In this document: piece after piece, positions 11,425-23,929 of the stretch
How positions within the stretch are numbered: position 1 is the stretch's first letter
How the letters are laid out: each line of letters starts with the position of its first letter
Source of the DNA: Apostichopus japonicus
Lineage: Eukaryota; Echinodermata; Holothuroidea; Aspidochirotida; Stichopodidae
DNA length: 64,000 nt
NCBI RefSeq assembly: GCF_037975245.1
Contig: NC_092577.1
Coordinates: forward strand, 23,586,398 to 23,650,397
Direction: 5' to 3'
Translations under genes and position numbers: made by a program
The notes under the pieces: generated by a model
Seen by the model: only the letters and a program-made list of their open reading frames with translations
What the model was told of the DNA's origin: nothing
Database searches by the model: none

Positions 11425-11910
11425 TAACCGGGTTCGCATCGCAATTTGCTACCCAAGAATGGCCAATTGCGAATCAACTTCAATTTGGCGTCGCAGAAGT
11501 TGCGAATAAATATTTTCTCAAGTTATGTCCAGGTTCTGACAATTCCCATTGACACAACACGTAATAAGTATATTGTTGTTTAAGCTGAAGCCATACATCT
11601 GTCGGTCACTCCCGCCTGACAACAACACCCATGCGCGCGGCATGCAGCCTCGACCCTTGCATAGAAACGTTATGACAACAAAAAGCTACGTACACACGCG
11701 GCATGTTGGCTACGTAATTAACACAGCCAGAATGCAGTGTGTATTACACGATAGGTTAGTGTGCTTTCCACTACGAGCTCACATAATATAGCGAACGTTA
11801 TATTGTATGTACAGTCGATAGCTCGCTGATAAATAACGTTGGGATTTACGTAGTAAGGTAACTTTCAACAGTTAAACAGTGGCAGAACAAGTTTGATCCA
11901 TCCCAAATAT
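11425..11910. other. No feature recognised
   Basis: Bases between the fold-back arm and the zinc-finger exon show no repeat or coding pattern I can name. Short open frames exist without motifs. Confidence 0.4.
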
Positions 11911-11912
11911 AG

Positions 11913-12162
11913 ATGAATATCGAGACGGGCGGGGGAGAGGATTTGCTGGGCAAAGTTTCATGCCGACTATGTCAGTCATACGAGCCACAACTGAGATGCC
12001 TTCGCAACTTCAGCAGAAGTTTCATTTTGGGGATTTCGGGGAGTGCTCTAAAAAAGGACAATGTTGCGAAACACACCATGACTGCTGAGCAGCACATTCG
12101 GGCTCAACAGCTGAAAGAATCACCGAGCACCATCGCTGATGTATATCGCACAACTCCGATCG
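11913..12162 (+). CDS. Zinc-finger exon resembling transposase-derived C17orf113/ZMYM-type proteins
   Basis: An ATG at 11913 opens a frame that reads to a GGTAATT donor at 12163. The protein has CRLCQSYEPQLRCLRNFSRS, then FILGISGSALKKDNVAKH and an H ending at TAEQHIRAQQL. The spacing CX2C...KKDN(V/I)xKH...H is that of the BED-like finger at the N-terminus of KIAA1586/C17orf113-type proteins, which derive from hAT-like transposases. No matching downstream exon was found within the next 1.5 kb, so the gene may be partial. The start is chosen because it is the first ATG in frame and the codon pattern is clean from there. Confidence 0.45.
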
Positions 12163-13733
12163 GTAATTATAATGTACATTCACGTTATTCTTATAAATAC
12201 ACGTGGTAGTGATGTGTTGTAAAGATTTGTGAACCACTTATCGCGTGCTTTATCACAAATTATGTATAATAACAAAGAATTGCTGTTAACGCTTAGCGAG
12301 ACCAAATATAATCGTTCGCGAAATTGTGTACAGCATCCGTATATTTTGCAATAATAACATTTTAGCGCAATACTTTCGGACGTGATAGATAATCGCGGTA
12401 AGTAACGAATCAGAATGGTTGATCTATACATGGGCATACACACATGTTTGTAACACTTGATTATGCTACGAAATCTGTGATTGGCTGGTGAAAACAAGAT
12501 TCTACAAGATTCTATAATATTGACACGTAAACTGGCACTGCCGCGGCAATTCCAAGGTCCAGTAGGCTGTCAGGGGGTGTAATTTATTTTCTCTTGTACT
12601 GTTGTAGCTCACTGTGAATGTCGCACGGTATATAATCGTTAAGGATAAGTACTTATTATGAGTGGTCAGTGAGGCGATCAGCAACCCCCGGCTTAAAGGG
12701 ACTGTACATGGACACAAAAGGTTAAACTCTGAAAAGCGGGTTTTGAGCATTCCAAACACCAAACGTTGGGTGGATTTAGGAATTGGTGATTTTGGGCGGC
12801 AGTTGACCATCAGAACCTCAGGCGGTACGGTTGTGTACGATTTCCAAGGGCCAAGAATCTGGCTAGGGTGATTTTGCCTTGTCGAAGAGGAAAATTGAGG
12901 AAACGTTTCAACAATAAAGTTAACTGGATAGTTAGGGTGCTAGGAAATGTGTTTTATTGACGACCATTTTCTGTAAGTATTTATTCTTTGCTATTTGTAT
13001 GTAGGGGTTGAGGTTTGTAATTATGTCATGTTAAGTAGATTTTATGGATATGCAAATGACCCACTGGTAACATTTGCAGGGCATAAACGGTCTTCGTATT
13101 TCAATTCTTTGATATATTAGAGCCGCCATTTTGTTTTATTTGAGAAGTTCATTGGCATCCGCCATTTTGTTTTCGGCGATGCTAATTTATTAAAGATTTA
13201 TGAATCATAATTTACAATTATAGTATGCAGTGGATAGTTCTGAAACATCGGGGTTAATTGCATCATACCTGGCTCCATTTTAGGATGTGGTTTTCTTATA
13301 TTCTATTTGTCAAGGGTGTTTTGTACCGGGTACTGAGAGGGTCACTCAGGGTGCGCAGTCCGAAGCGGAGGCTGGACGTGAAGGTGACAATCCGTGGATT
13401 CGGAAGCCTGTATTCAATATTACAATTTGAACAGCGTACCGGGAGAAATAAACGTGTTGGCATGGAACTTGTCAGCAGACGATTTTGGTGAACACTCATA
13501 CAACTCAACTCGCGGGAAATACACTTTAAGCGACTCGGATCATATCAAGGTAAACAGAATAATAACTTCAATTTAAAGACGACAAAGCTCACAACTATGG
13601 AAATGAAGATAGCGTACTTTCGCGGTGTGGATCACTCACTCCGGAAACATGTATTTCGTCAAACAGATACAGTAGTATGTACAGTATGTGATCTTTTTGG
13701 CCTAACAATTTTAATCCATTTACTCACTTCCAG
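12163..13733. other. Intergenic or intronic stretch, unassigned open frames
   Basis: Open frames at 12662-12871 and 13258-13576 show no family motif. GCCGCCATTTTG occurs at about 13121 and a similar word at about 13160; these resemble YY1 sites, often seen near transcription starts, but this is only a motif match. A GTAAAC donor-like site at about 13550 could end an exon of unknown kind. Confidence 0.3.
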
Positions 13734-14973
13734 GTTTCATGCACCACAGGACCGGGGAGAGCCCCGACCATCAGGGCGTCGGCACCCCACGAAGAGGCTT
13801 AAACGTGGTCGCCCTGCAAAGGCGTATAAAATGAAGATCGTCGCTTTGTCGGATCCCAAAGCAACAACAAGGCCTTCTTCATGGAAAGCACTGAAGGCCT
13901 TGTCCAATGCTGGGTTAGGTTTGTGCAAATTAATTTTCAGACTTTTATGCAACTTGGACGACATTTGTGTACAGTTTTATGTGGATAATGATAGAATATT
14001 AATTAGTTCACCTTTCAATTCAAGTGGACAGAAACCATGTAGTGTGCTATTTGTAGCAAAAAAATTCCCTCTTCCAACGGCAACATGTAAAGTTTTCTAT
14101 TTGTACCATCTATGACAGAAATTTAAATGATACATTATTTCAGGACATCTTCCAAGAGAATGCACCATACCAGCCCATCTGGATAGTGATGAGTTTAAAA
14201 AGTTCCTGTGGGGTTGGACCTTACATTCAAAAGGGCCAATGCAAAGGGGGAATTAATTGATCTTACCGAGGGGAGCACCTGCCCAGCAGAAATGAAAGGT
14301 AGAAGCAGACATTGTTTGTATGTTCTGCCAGTATCTGTACCCGCCATACATTCAGTAGTAAGTATTTGCTTCAAGTTCTAACCATGTCAATATTCCATAA
14401 TATAAAATTGAACAATTCCAGAAATGTGGTGGTGGGATTCAATTTGAAACCTGTTTGATTCATAGAACCATTCCTTAGAATGATCATTACTTTATGAAAA
14501 CTTATTTACATGACACAGTTACAAATATCAATACCATGATATTTAAAATTATCATGCACTGACCATTAAATTCCATATTCTTCTGGTATGTAGTACTTCA
14601 TATACATGACCAAGACTTTCCATACTATTCTAGTGACTACATATGTGTGCAGTGTGTATGTTCAGTTGTGTATGTTTTAATTACACTGTGACTTTCCCAT
14701 CATAGACCACTTGTCAGGTATGTTCAAGGACCCTCAATGGAGCAGATTGTTTGATGTGCCAGCAAGATGAGGAATTTAATGAGTCCCTTGCTGCCAACAG
14801 AAACCAGGTTTTTATTTCTTAATCTATCTTCCATGGCCATGAAATGACCTCAGTCTAAAATAAGCCTGCACTGTTTGCTTAGCAATGTGCTTTTTACGTG
14901 ACCCGCCATGCGGGATATAAAACGTCACGGCCAAACGGCACTACCGAAACATTCCCATTCTGAAAAACGAAAC

Positions 14974-17900
14974 TCAGGTCAAGCGAGCCAATAAAACATA
15001 CGCCCGCCGACCACAAAAGGACGACCAGTACGGAGCGAAACGAAAAAACCCTCCCCAGCACACCAGCGTCCAAAAAAAGACAGCCCCAGATAAACGGCGA
15101 AAATCGCCTTCAATCTGAAGGCGAATATCAGACTTCATCGCCTCCAGGACTGCCTGCCAACTGGCAAATTTCCCCCTAAAAACCACATCACATCTATTCC
15201 GCCAAACATGTTTTTTCACAATAGAGCAAACAAAAATAATGCGATGCAAAACAGCAACCGAACAAACTGGAGGGTCTACCCCATATAAAATAAAGCCATG
15301 TCCTACCGACCATGAACGGTCTCCCGTAACACGGTCGGTCCAGGTCTGGAACCACTCCCATAAGTTAACTACAAAGCAACAATGCCAAAAAACATGAGCG
15401 GTACTCTCTAAGCTGTCACAGCCGGTCCTCGGGCACAGTCCATCACCCAATCGCCAATGGTATCTTTTTAGGTTCGTCACCAAGGCACCGTGTGCAATTC
15501 TCCATGCAAGATCACGGAGCCTGCCACCATTCAGCCTTGAATGCACCGAACGCCATACTTCGGCAGAATGACGTCCCTGGACAAAAATTGCATTCAAGGC
15601 CCTATCCTGCAACGAACTGTGAACGAGGGCCGGCTGTGACAGGTCAACAGGGGGGCAACTCAATCAGAGCGGAGCAAATGACACGCACCGCCCTGTTTGG
15701 AGTACTACTATGCGGTTCTCTGTTGCAAAACAGCGCCGGGACCCATCGACGCAGGTGCAAACCGCCCCAAAGACGTAAAAAATATGAACAAGGCAACCCT
15801 GGGTCAGTTACCGCTACAAACAACTGCTTAAATAACAAAAAGGTTAATTTACTTCCCAGATGAACCACCCCTAACCCACCCTTCTCCACTTTTTGGTACA
15901 TTACCGCCCTTTTGACAAGCTCTGTACCACCCGACCAAATAAATGAAAATATCGCTCTCTCCAACCGCACCAGGACGCGACGCGGAATTGGATACACCGC
16001 GCCCGGGTACCACAAGATGGGCGAAACAAAACGATTAATTACGGTGACTTTCCCTAGGATCGAAAGCCAGCGGGTGCCAAAGGTTTCGAGCCTGCTCTCA
16101 AGAACCTCAGCCCTCTCGTTCCAGGTTACATCACAGGGTGCATCACAGCCGAACCATATACCATTAATTTTGATATTTTGATCCGACCACGATGCACCGA
16201 ATGGTAAGTCTCTGTATCTCCAGCTACCAAGGCGAAGGCCCTTTGTCTTTTCCGGATTCAACTTGGCCCGGTAGCTCTCTCAAAGATAGATAAATCCTGC
16301 GAGAGGGCACGAAAGGAGCCCAGACTCGAAATAACACACGTGACGTCATCTGCATATTGAACGCACTTCACTTTGGCACCCCCTGGCACAACGAATGGAA
16401 CAAGTCTTGAGTCCCTTTCCAAAAGTTCTGCTGGATGCAATGACCCTTCACTGCACAAGTCTGGAGATCACCCACAAGATGCGGCATAGCCAGTGCAAGG
16501 CGGTTGCACAAAGCCTTAGCCAACAACTTGTAGTCTACATTTAACAAGGTGATTGGACGCTTGTTATGAGGGTCCAAGGGGTCACCAGACTTGGGCAGCA
16601 AAGTAATCATGCCCAGACGTTGACTTTGGTTTAACAGTCCGTTTTGGAAGGCGTCCTCGAAGACGGCTCTGAGGTCGGGTCCTATTATTGCCCAGAAGGT
16701 TCGGTAGAACTCCCTCGGAAGCCCGTCCGAACCCGGGGACTTGCCATTCTTCATCTTCGAAAGCGCCTTCCAAAGCTCAACAGTGGTTATTCCGCCCCCA
16801 AAATATCATTGACATCGTGGGGAACGGTTTTTGAGGTTCCCCTCAATAAATCGGCCTGTGCCGACAAGTCGACACTGCCACGCGTAAACAAACTCCAATA
16901 ATAATCCTTGTATACGCGGACAATGCCGTGAGGGTCACTAACCACGGTCCCATCAGTAGCGCGCACAGATGGGACGCGTCTGTCACACGCCGATGAGCTT
17001 ACGGACTGGTAAAACCTCAGTAAAGGGCGTTCCTCGGCTTCCACCGCTTCGACATGGGCCCTGACGCGGGCACCGTGGTACTTTTCATCGAGATAGGTCT
17101 GCAAAGCGATGACAGCCGAAGGGTCGCAAAACTTCACCTCCGCGCACAGCTTCGAAAAATGTTCTCTTCGACGCCGTGCGCGGGTCACGCAATACTGAAT
17201 TGCGAAGCGTTTGATGCGCAACTTGACATCATCCCACCATTGGGATGTAGAAGCAAAGGCCGGCTTCAATGTTTGCCATCCTTTGTACCTGGTCTCGAAA
17301 CCTTGGCGGAACTCTGCCTCGCCAAGAATCCGACAGTTAAGCTTCCATAGGCCCCGCCCGATGGGGAAAATGGAAGGAAAAACAAAACGTGCTACTACAG
17401 TGTCATGGTCAGAGAGCGGACAGCTGAGCGTCTCGCAACCCGAAAATTTAAAACTTACGGGCGCATACACTCGATCTATCCTGGAGGCATCTTCTCCGTT
17501 AGGCCTCATCCACGTATACACCGTACTACACGGGTGCATATGCCTCCAGACATCGGGTAAATGGTGTGCCGAAGTGAATCTGTCCAATTCTGTGATCCCA
17601 GCGTCAGGACTAGCAGACACAGAAGCCCCGAGTCTGTCAAGACCCGAGTCTGGGACACAGTTAAAGTCTCCGACCATGACACATGGTGCACTACCAGGAA
17701 CAAAGGAAGGTAGCGTGTTAAAAAATTCTCGTCTAGCAGAAGGCCGATTGGGAGCACACACATTGCAAAGGGAGATGTTACCCTGTGGATACTTGAATAG
17801 AATGCAAACCAATCGGCCCTCGTGATCCGTCTCCACCCTAGTGGCAAAACCCGCCTGACGAGGTGACAGAAGGATGACAGTGCCACAGGATGAAGACGAA

Positions 17901-18109
17901 CCAAACGAAGCATGCAGCCCACCACCCCACTCATAAGCCCATAGAGGGACATCTTCTTCCAAAATATGTGTTTCCTGCAGGCAAACGCAGTCGACTTCCA
18001 TTGAAATACAATATTGGAAAATGCGACTGCGCTTGCGATGATCCCTCATGCCATTGACGTTGAAAGTGGCAACTGAAAAAGTATGGGCCATGAGAGGGCA
18101 ATGACGCAA
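14974..18109 (-). pseudogene. Tx1-type LINE ORF2: endonuclease, reverse transcriptase, zinc tail
   Basis: Translation starts MRHCPLMAHTFSVATFNVNG at 18109. The 440-codon open frame to 16787 is an AP-like endonuclease with CLQETHI, VGDFNCV, ASRIDRVYAP and PLSDHDTVV. The reverse transcriptase continues in other frames: GKSPGSDGLPREFY (near 16745), PITLLNVDYKLLAKALCNRL, then KVKCVQYADDVTCV (near 16350), with a YADD box. The segment between these, which should hold motifs A (KAFD) and B (RQGCP), is missing. The tail at 15440-15370 reads CPRTGCDSLESTAHVFWHC, the zf-RVT pattern. At least three frame changes and the internal loss make it inactive. Confidence 0.85.
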
Positions 18110-18111
18110 AA

Positions 18112-18309
18112 CTACGCCGACGACGATTCTGTAAGCTTCAAGCGAGCTGTAGACGACATATCGTCGTCTGAGTCGTCGCTTGAGGCCGACCTTTTTAGAG
18201 ACGGTACCCCCATCTCGTCGTACCAGCTCGTCCCGGTGGCACGTTTCGGCTCTACGATCACCGTGTCTTTAAACTCATTGGTTGACCACCTGTTGGTCCA
18301 GTGGTTCAT
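18112..18309 (-). pseudogene. C-terminal end of the Tx1 LINE ORF1
   Basis: A short open frame ends just upstream of the ORF2 start and is rich in Ser and Asp (SASSDDSDDDMSSTA). Serine/acid-rich ends are common in Tx1-group ORF1 proteins, and the position directly before ORF2 fits. The rest of ORF1 is missing because of 5' truncation. Confidence 0.45.
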
Positions 18310-18320
18310 TCAATATTAAT

Positions 18321-19388
18321 TTTGGGCTGATATACAGCAGACTTTTAACTTCTGGAGAAGATGGGGGAGGGGGGAGACAGAGGGGCCAAAAAGCATGGCA
18401 CCAGGGTGCAACAGTTCACAGTTTTTTTTATTTTTTGTTGTTGAATGTTAACATTTCATTCATTTATTTTAAGCACTGCATGTACACTCTTTGATTGTGG
18501 TCAGCTCTAAGTTTAATTTGCAAACCTATTTCAATGTACAATGCATTTTGTTGGAAAAGAAAGAAATCATCAACAAGATAACATGGTTATAAACTACCAA
18601 TCAATAGTAAAAGAGATTATTTTCAACTCAAAGGTTGCATAGTATCACTTCATGAGTGGTTACAAATAAACAGTGTCACACATTAACAGGTGTGCACATG
18701 CATCCAGACAACTGAAGATTTTAGCCTGCTCTTTGAAGAAATATGTTGCAAATGATAGCTAGCAAATATAGCTGCTCATTTTACCCAAGTAACCGTAGAA
18801 TAAAATAAATAATATCACGCAAACAGCGAGTTAACTGCCATTATGGTCCAATTATATTTCATGATTCTCATTAGACATTTAATTTGAATTCATACCAATG
18901 TGCTGTTGTTGCTTAATTTAAATTCTTTCCATGGCAGTAAATCTATCCACATATGTCCTGGTGGGTATGAAACAGGTCCAATAAGTATGTGTCAGTTGGG
19001 TGCATGCGACTTTATAGACAGAGGTCATTGAACTTTGTCAGGCCGGTTATGTCTAAAGATGCAGCTTGCTTTTTTGTGGGATAATAAAGTACTAGATTAT
19101 CCCAAGTTCCAGTAATTGTTCTTTCATTTTGTGAAGATATTCCCATAGTTTGGTAGTCCTAATACATAAAGTACAGTGCATTCTACATGTAGACTGATAA
19201 CTGGAGCAACATCAATATGCACATACATGTACAATACATGCAGTTTGGTGGGGCGATCCGCTGGTACGCCTTCATGCAAGCACGGGGAGTGTCAGAACCA
19301 ATTCAATAATGTACATACCAATTGAATGATGTGTTAGATTGTAAAAACGCTTTTATGACTTGACCGTTGCAACTTTCTTCACTTTCAG
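18321..19388. other. Intron sequence, nothing further recognised
   Basis: This is AT-rich DNA between the LINE and exon 4 of the UBX-like gene. I see no coding pattern, RNA gene or large repeat. Confidence 0.4.
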
Positions 19389-22300
19389 GAACAACAGGTA
19401 GCTACACGTGAATCCACATCACGTCATCTTGCACAGGTATGTGTTTGCTTATAAAGGGATATTTCAGTGTTAGACAATGGGACAGCCTTTGGGTGACAAT
19501 ACTAGGCTATGCACGGCCCACACGCACTCAATTTACGTAGGAATTAGCACAAGCATGATACAGGACTGGAATTTCACGCGAGAATGCATGTGATGTAATG
19601 AGGTCACCGGATATCTTGGGGCACTGTTGATGCGGGAGTGTTTACATTGTAAAATTGATTTTGCCGTCTGGATCAAATCCTGGTCTCTGCCATTGATCAA
19701 AATAGGAGGATCAAATCCAGTTCTGAACTGCGTTTACACTACAGCCGTGATCTCGACCACAGGATCAGATCCTGACTTCGAGATCTGATCCGGATCTAGT
19801 GTAAAAGCACTCTAATAGAACTAGCAAAATGCAATAGAACATCTTTATGGAATGACCAGAATGATGTCTTTCTAGTGAGGGCATTTTTATATTCCCACCC
19901 AAACACTGATTAAAAATAATAGGCTATGTTGCTTTCATTTGTTGACTGTTTCTGTCATGTCATAGGCATTTTTTCAATTTTATTTTGTGTATTGTTTCAT
20001 TACTTCATTTTGAAGGTCAGAGAAATGCGCCACCGTGCAATATCTAACTTAGTGGAACCTGAGAATGGGTTCAAAATCAAGTGCCGTCTCCCTAGTGGTG
20101 ATATCCTACAAAGAAAATTCACAAAAGAGGATCCTGTGTCCGTAAGTAAATGTATCAGTAATTGCAATATGAGGTATTTCTAATAATACATCACTCCAAG
20201 AACATGGCGACTAAGTGTCAAAAGATATGGCGAGATTTAATATATATGTCAGGAAAGAGCAGATGGCATGAGTGATCACATGCAGAGACTGCAGAGTGCT
20301 AACCAAATTGTAATACATAATAGCTTCATTTACATGCATTATCATTGCTTTCCTTGTTTGCTGAATCCTGTGTGTATGCCACATATATGCCTTATATACT
20401 CTTGTGTTGTTTTTTCTTCATTCAGTACTTGGTCAACTGGATTGGATCATCGCAAGATGCTACAGAAAATTTCACCATCAATATAATAATACGGATAGCA
20501 AATTTTGCATCCAACACCCTACCTTGACATTGGTCTGGAGGAATCATGCCTAGTAAATGTGTCATGGGTAAGTTTTAATTGCAAGCAACTTTGGTTATGT
20601 TGCATATTGAAAGGGGACATATTTGTTAACTTGTTTAAAGTATGAAGTTACTGCAAAATATCAAATTTCAGTGAGTACCATAAATTGTTTGCAACCTTCC
20701 ACTATGTGACCACTTTGCATTCAGTAATACTTATGTGACATACATATTTATACATCATGCGTGTTGTCTTTTTCTTATGACTGCTGTATGTTCACATTCA
20801 TTACACTGTATGGATAAGGTTCACCACCCTCACTCCCATCATTTAAAATATTGTACTGTAATTCATTGCCCTATAAGGACACTGTGACCTGTAATAGGCC
20901 TACATGACATGTTCTTGACATGATCCTCTCCAGCTATCAGTTCAGTCATTTAGTAAATTTTTCTGCTGTCAAATGGTTTTACATTTCAAATCTTTGTAAC
21001 TAGCTTGCTGTTACATAGTCTACTTGTAACTTGCAGTGTCTTCTCTCACTAAGATACATGTACGCTTTACATCATTAGAATAAGCTCGCTTCAACTTCAG
21101 CTAAAACGCACATCTGGAGATGCTACCTGTCTAAGTCATAGTATGCTACTTGTATTGTCCTCATGTTTTAAGTGCTCTTGTTATGTACATGTGAGGTCAC
21201 TACTACTACTATCAGTCACAGAGGCCACACAAATAGTGTCCTCACATTTAATATTTTCTTCTATAGTACATTTGGGGACACTTTTACCAGTCATAGTGTT
21301 CTGATTTATTCTATTTTGACATTTTAAAGTTCAATTGTCCTTACATTGTCATCATGTTTGACAACAATTACATCTCTTAGCATTCCATTCCTCTAATCTG
21401 ATTTGCGTAATACTCATTTAAAAAATTTACATGTTATTTTTATTTTTACATGGGCATTTCTTCCTTTTCTGTGCACTCCGGGATTTGCCTTGACACAGCA
21501 GCTTCTCAACAACTTCTAACATTTGACCATAATCTACTATGAGCATGAAGCCACTTTTGTATATCACCATTCAAATGTTATATGTATGAAACTACATGTG
21601 TACAAAAGCGTGTTCCCCATATGTAGACTTTTCTTTTTTCATAGACATTCTCACACTCTTGGACAAGGAATGAGACAGGGGCTAATATAAACTTGGTCTG
21701 GGATGGTGAGCCAAGAGGTCCATTGAAGAATCAAATGTTTACCTAGTTGCTGCTCAATCACTAGTTACAGAAGACATTTATATTCAATAATTCAAATAAA
21801 AATAGTGGAACGATTTGATATCCTTATGATACAACATCAGTAAACATGCCCAGACAAGGGCTCTCAAATCCAGTTCAGGGGATCCCAAGTCCAGGATGAG
21901 TCCGAATCCAAACATCCCTAGGCCAAGCATAATCCAAGTCCACATGAAAAAGGACTGTAGTCCTACAGCAGTGATACAGTAGATCATCAGTATGATTGGC
22001 GCACAATCTCAACGCCAGAGTTGCAGATTTTGATTGAAGTTTGCAGACTGTACAGACACCTTTAAAATGAGACAAAGTTTAGTAAGCATGTTAGTTTCAA
22101 ACATAAATTTATCACAAAACAGGAGGCTGGAGCTGACTACTGGCCTGAAAAATACCTAGCAAGTTGTTAATTTTCAAAACATTAGTTAATTGTGCAGCTG
22201 GTTTTACTTATTCAGTGTGCCAACAGATTTGAGACTTAAAGTTCAGTTTCCAAACATCCTTTACAACTTCACTGCAGGTGGAACCAGAAGAACCAACTAC

Positions 22301-23929
22301 AGCTGGAAACCCCCAAGAAGATGGCCCTTCACAAGTAGCTGGCCCATCAGGCACATCATTAACAAACCAGATAATAACATCCGGTACCCCAGGAGTACTT
22401 TTTCCTGTAATCAACGTAAGTGTACTCATTTCATTGTTACTGTATATACTTATGGTCATTTGTCATTTGAGTTCAACAGGGGTTAAGGGATAAATCATGT
22501 ATGTACCAGAGCTAGAAGAGAAGCTTGGACAGCATATTTTGGTACCAATGTAGCACAATGATTAAGAAGGAGAAATTTTTGGGCGGATGATGTTAAAGGT
22601 CCTCTCAAGACCTGGGATAAGAAAAGAAAACTGTAAACATGATATTTCAAGACAGGCGCACTTGAAAAGATGTCATATTTAATATAGTGATGAATTGCAT
22701 TAATACAACAATACTCATATTACAACACCCAAACTACACTGAAGGCACTTCTTGAACTTCAGTTTTACATTGACATGTATTCACCAGCAAACTCATGACA
22801 GTGACGACGATTTGGAAGTGACCTTACCTGTGATGGAGGATGACTTGATAACAGCCATTGGTGAAGATCTTCAAGACGTAAGTCAGCTGTATAAATTATG
22901 ACATCTTTAGAATATATCGCAATTGTGGGTATTATAAATGATGTACTAAATATAAATTCAAATAAAATAAATTTCTCAGTATCTTTTGGTATGTCAACAA
23001 ACATATACTTCTAATATTTATAGCTTGCTTGCATGTTTGGGGTAACATGTGTGCAGGGGCAGAAGAATCTTTCACATGGTATGTCTAATATGGCACTTTT
23101 GGACCATTTCATGCATGGGTGTGTAGTCAATATGATTGAATTTTGTTTTCGGTGGCGGTATCATTTCCAAAATTTCATGCATGGCCTATATACAACAATT
23201 AAAGTGCGTTCCCTGATATATATTTATATATATATATGTATTTTTACATATATTTATAGATATGAATATATTATATAGATGTATACATACATATTGAAAA
23301 AGTTACATTGTGTAAATACAGGAAAATCTACAACATATTACAGTCTTTACCCAGGAAGGCGTGTTGCGATCCCGTTCTTCAAGTTTGTCATCTTTGCCCG
23401 ATGCTCATTTTAGTGAAGAATATGAAGAACAAGAAAAGTAATTTAATGAGTTGATACGGATATTATAGCAAATCAATTAGTAAAAAAAGTCTATTCAACA
23501 TTCAGTTCAGCAATGGTCAAAATCTGAAAATCTTACACGAGCAGGGAAGCTCGGATGTCTTTGATATTTGGATGCACCATGTAAAGTACAAGAAGCCTTT
23601 TTCTTCAACGTGAAATGTGTAGGTTTACCGTCATTTGTGGTATGCAGGGTTAAATTTGATAATACTGAAAGCAAGGTATGTAAAGAAGGGAAGCTGAATG
23701 GGCACCTTGCTTATATCTGGTATGTGGATGAGTCATTGAAATTGAAAGAAGGATTTTTTTTGTCATTCAAGGTCAGCAGTATCTGAGAACTTAAATTTTG
23801 ATGTATTTAATCGTAATCTTACTTCCAAGAATATGGCACATTGAGTAATTGACATGAATGGCATTGCTTAGAAGCTCCTTAAGGCATCAGGGACATAAAT
23901 GTGGCAGTTGTGCCATTCAAATTTTCTGC

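Larger units (their letters stand above)
14886..18320 (-). mobile_element. Tx1-type LINE, 5'-truncated, inside an intron
   Basis: Read on the minus strand, the element has the last part of ORF1, a long endonuclease ORF, a reverse transcriptase with an internal loss, and a C-terminal zinc-binding tail. Its G+C content is visibly higher than the flanks. It lies between exons 3 and 4 of the UBX-like gene. The ORF2 features (SPGSDGLPREFYRTFW, ITLLNVDYKLLAKAL, INRFVSPILWYPGAVYPIP) are typical of the Tx1 clade. Exact ends are not certain; no clear target duplication was seen. Confidence 0.85.
13734..23441 (+). pseudogene. Nine-exon gene of the zinc-ribbon/UBX-like kind that usually precedes a HECT domain, here without HECT
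   Basis: Exons with GT/AG borders and matching phases are 13734-13918 (AT-hook-like KRGRPAKAYK), 14144-14357 (TIPAHLDSDEFKKFLW, later ELIDLTEGSTCPAEMKGRS), 14706-14807 (zinc ribbon TCQVCSRTLNGADCLMC), 19389-19436, 20016-20141 (VREMRHRAISNLVEP, FKIKCRLPSGDILQRKF), 20426-20567 (NWIGSSQDATENFTI), 22278-22415, 22788-22877 and 23322-23441 (ends EEYEEQEK, stop). The domain order matches the N-terminal half of large invertebrate and fish HECT E3 ligase-like proteins, with a UBX-like fold made by exons 5-6. No HECT domain follows the stop. Exons 2 and 6 contain frameshifts, so this is a decayed or mis-assembled gene, or a truncated paralogue. A LINE sits in the third intron. Confidence 0.6.

Noticed and set aside
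15490-17825. Plus-strand open frames of 85-204 codons
   Set aside because: They are antisense shadows of the minus-strand LINE.
23210-23290. Possible regulatory AT-rich block
   Set aside because: It is a TATA-type microsatellite within an intron, with nothing else to support a function.
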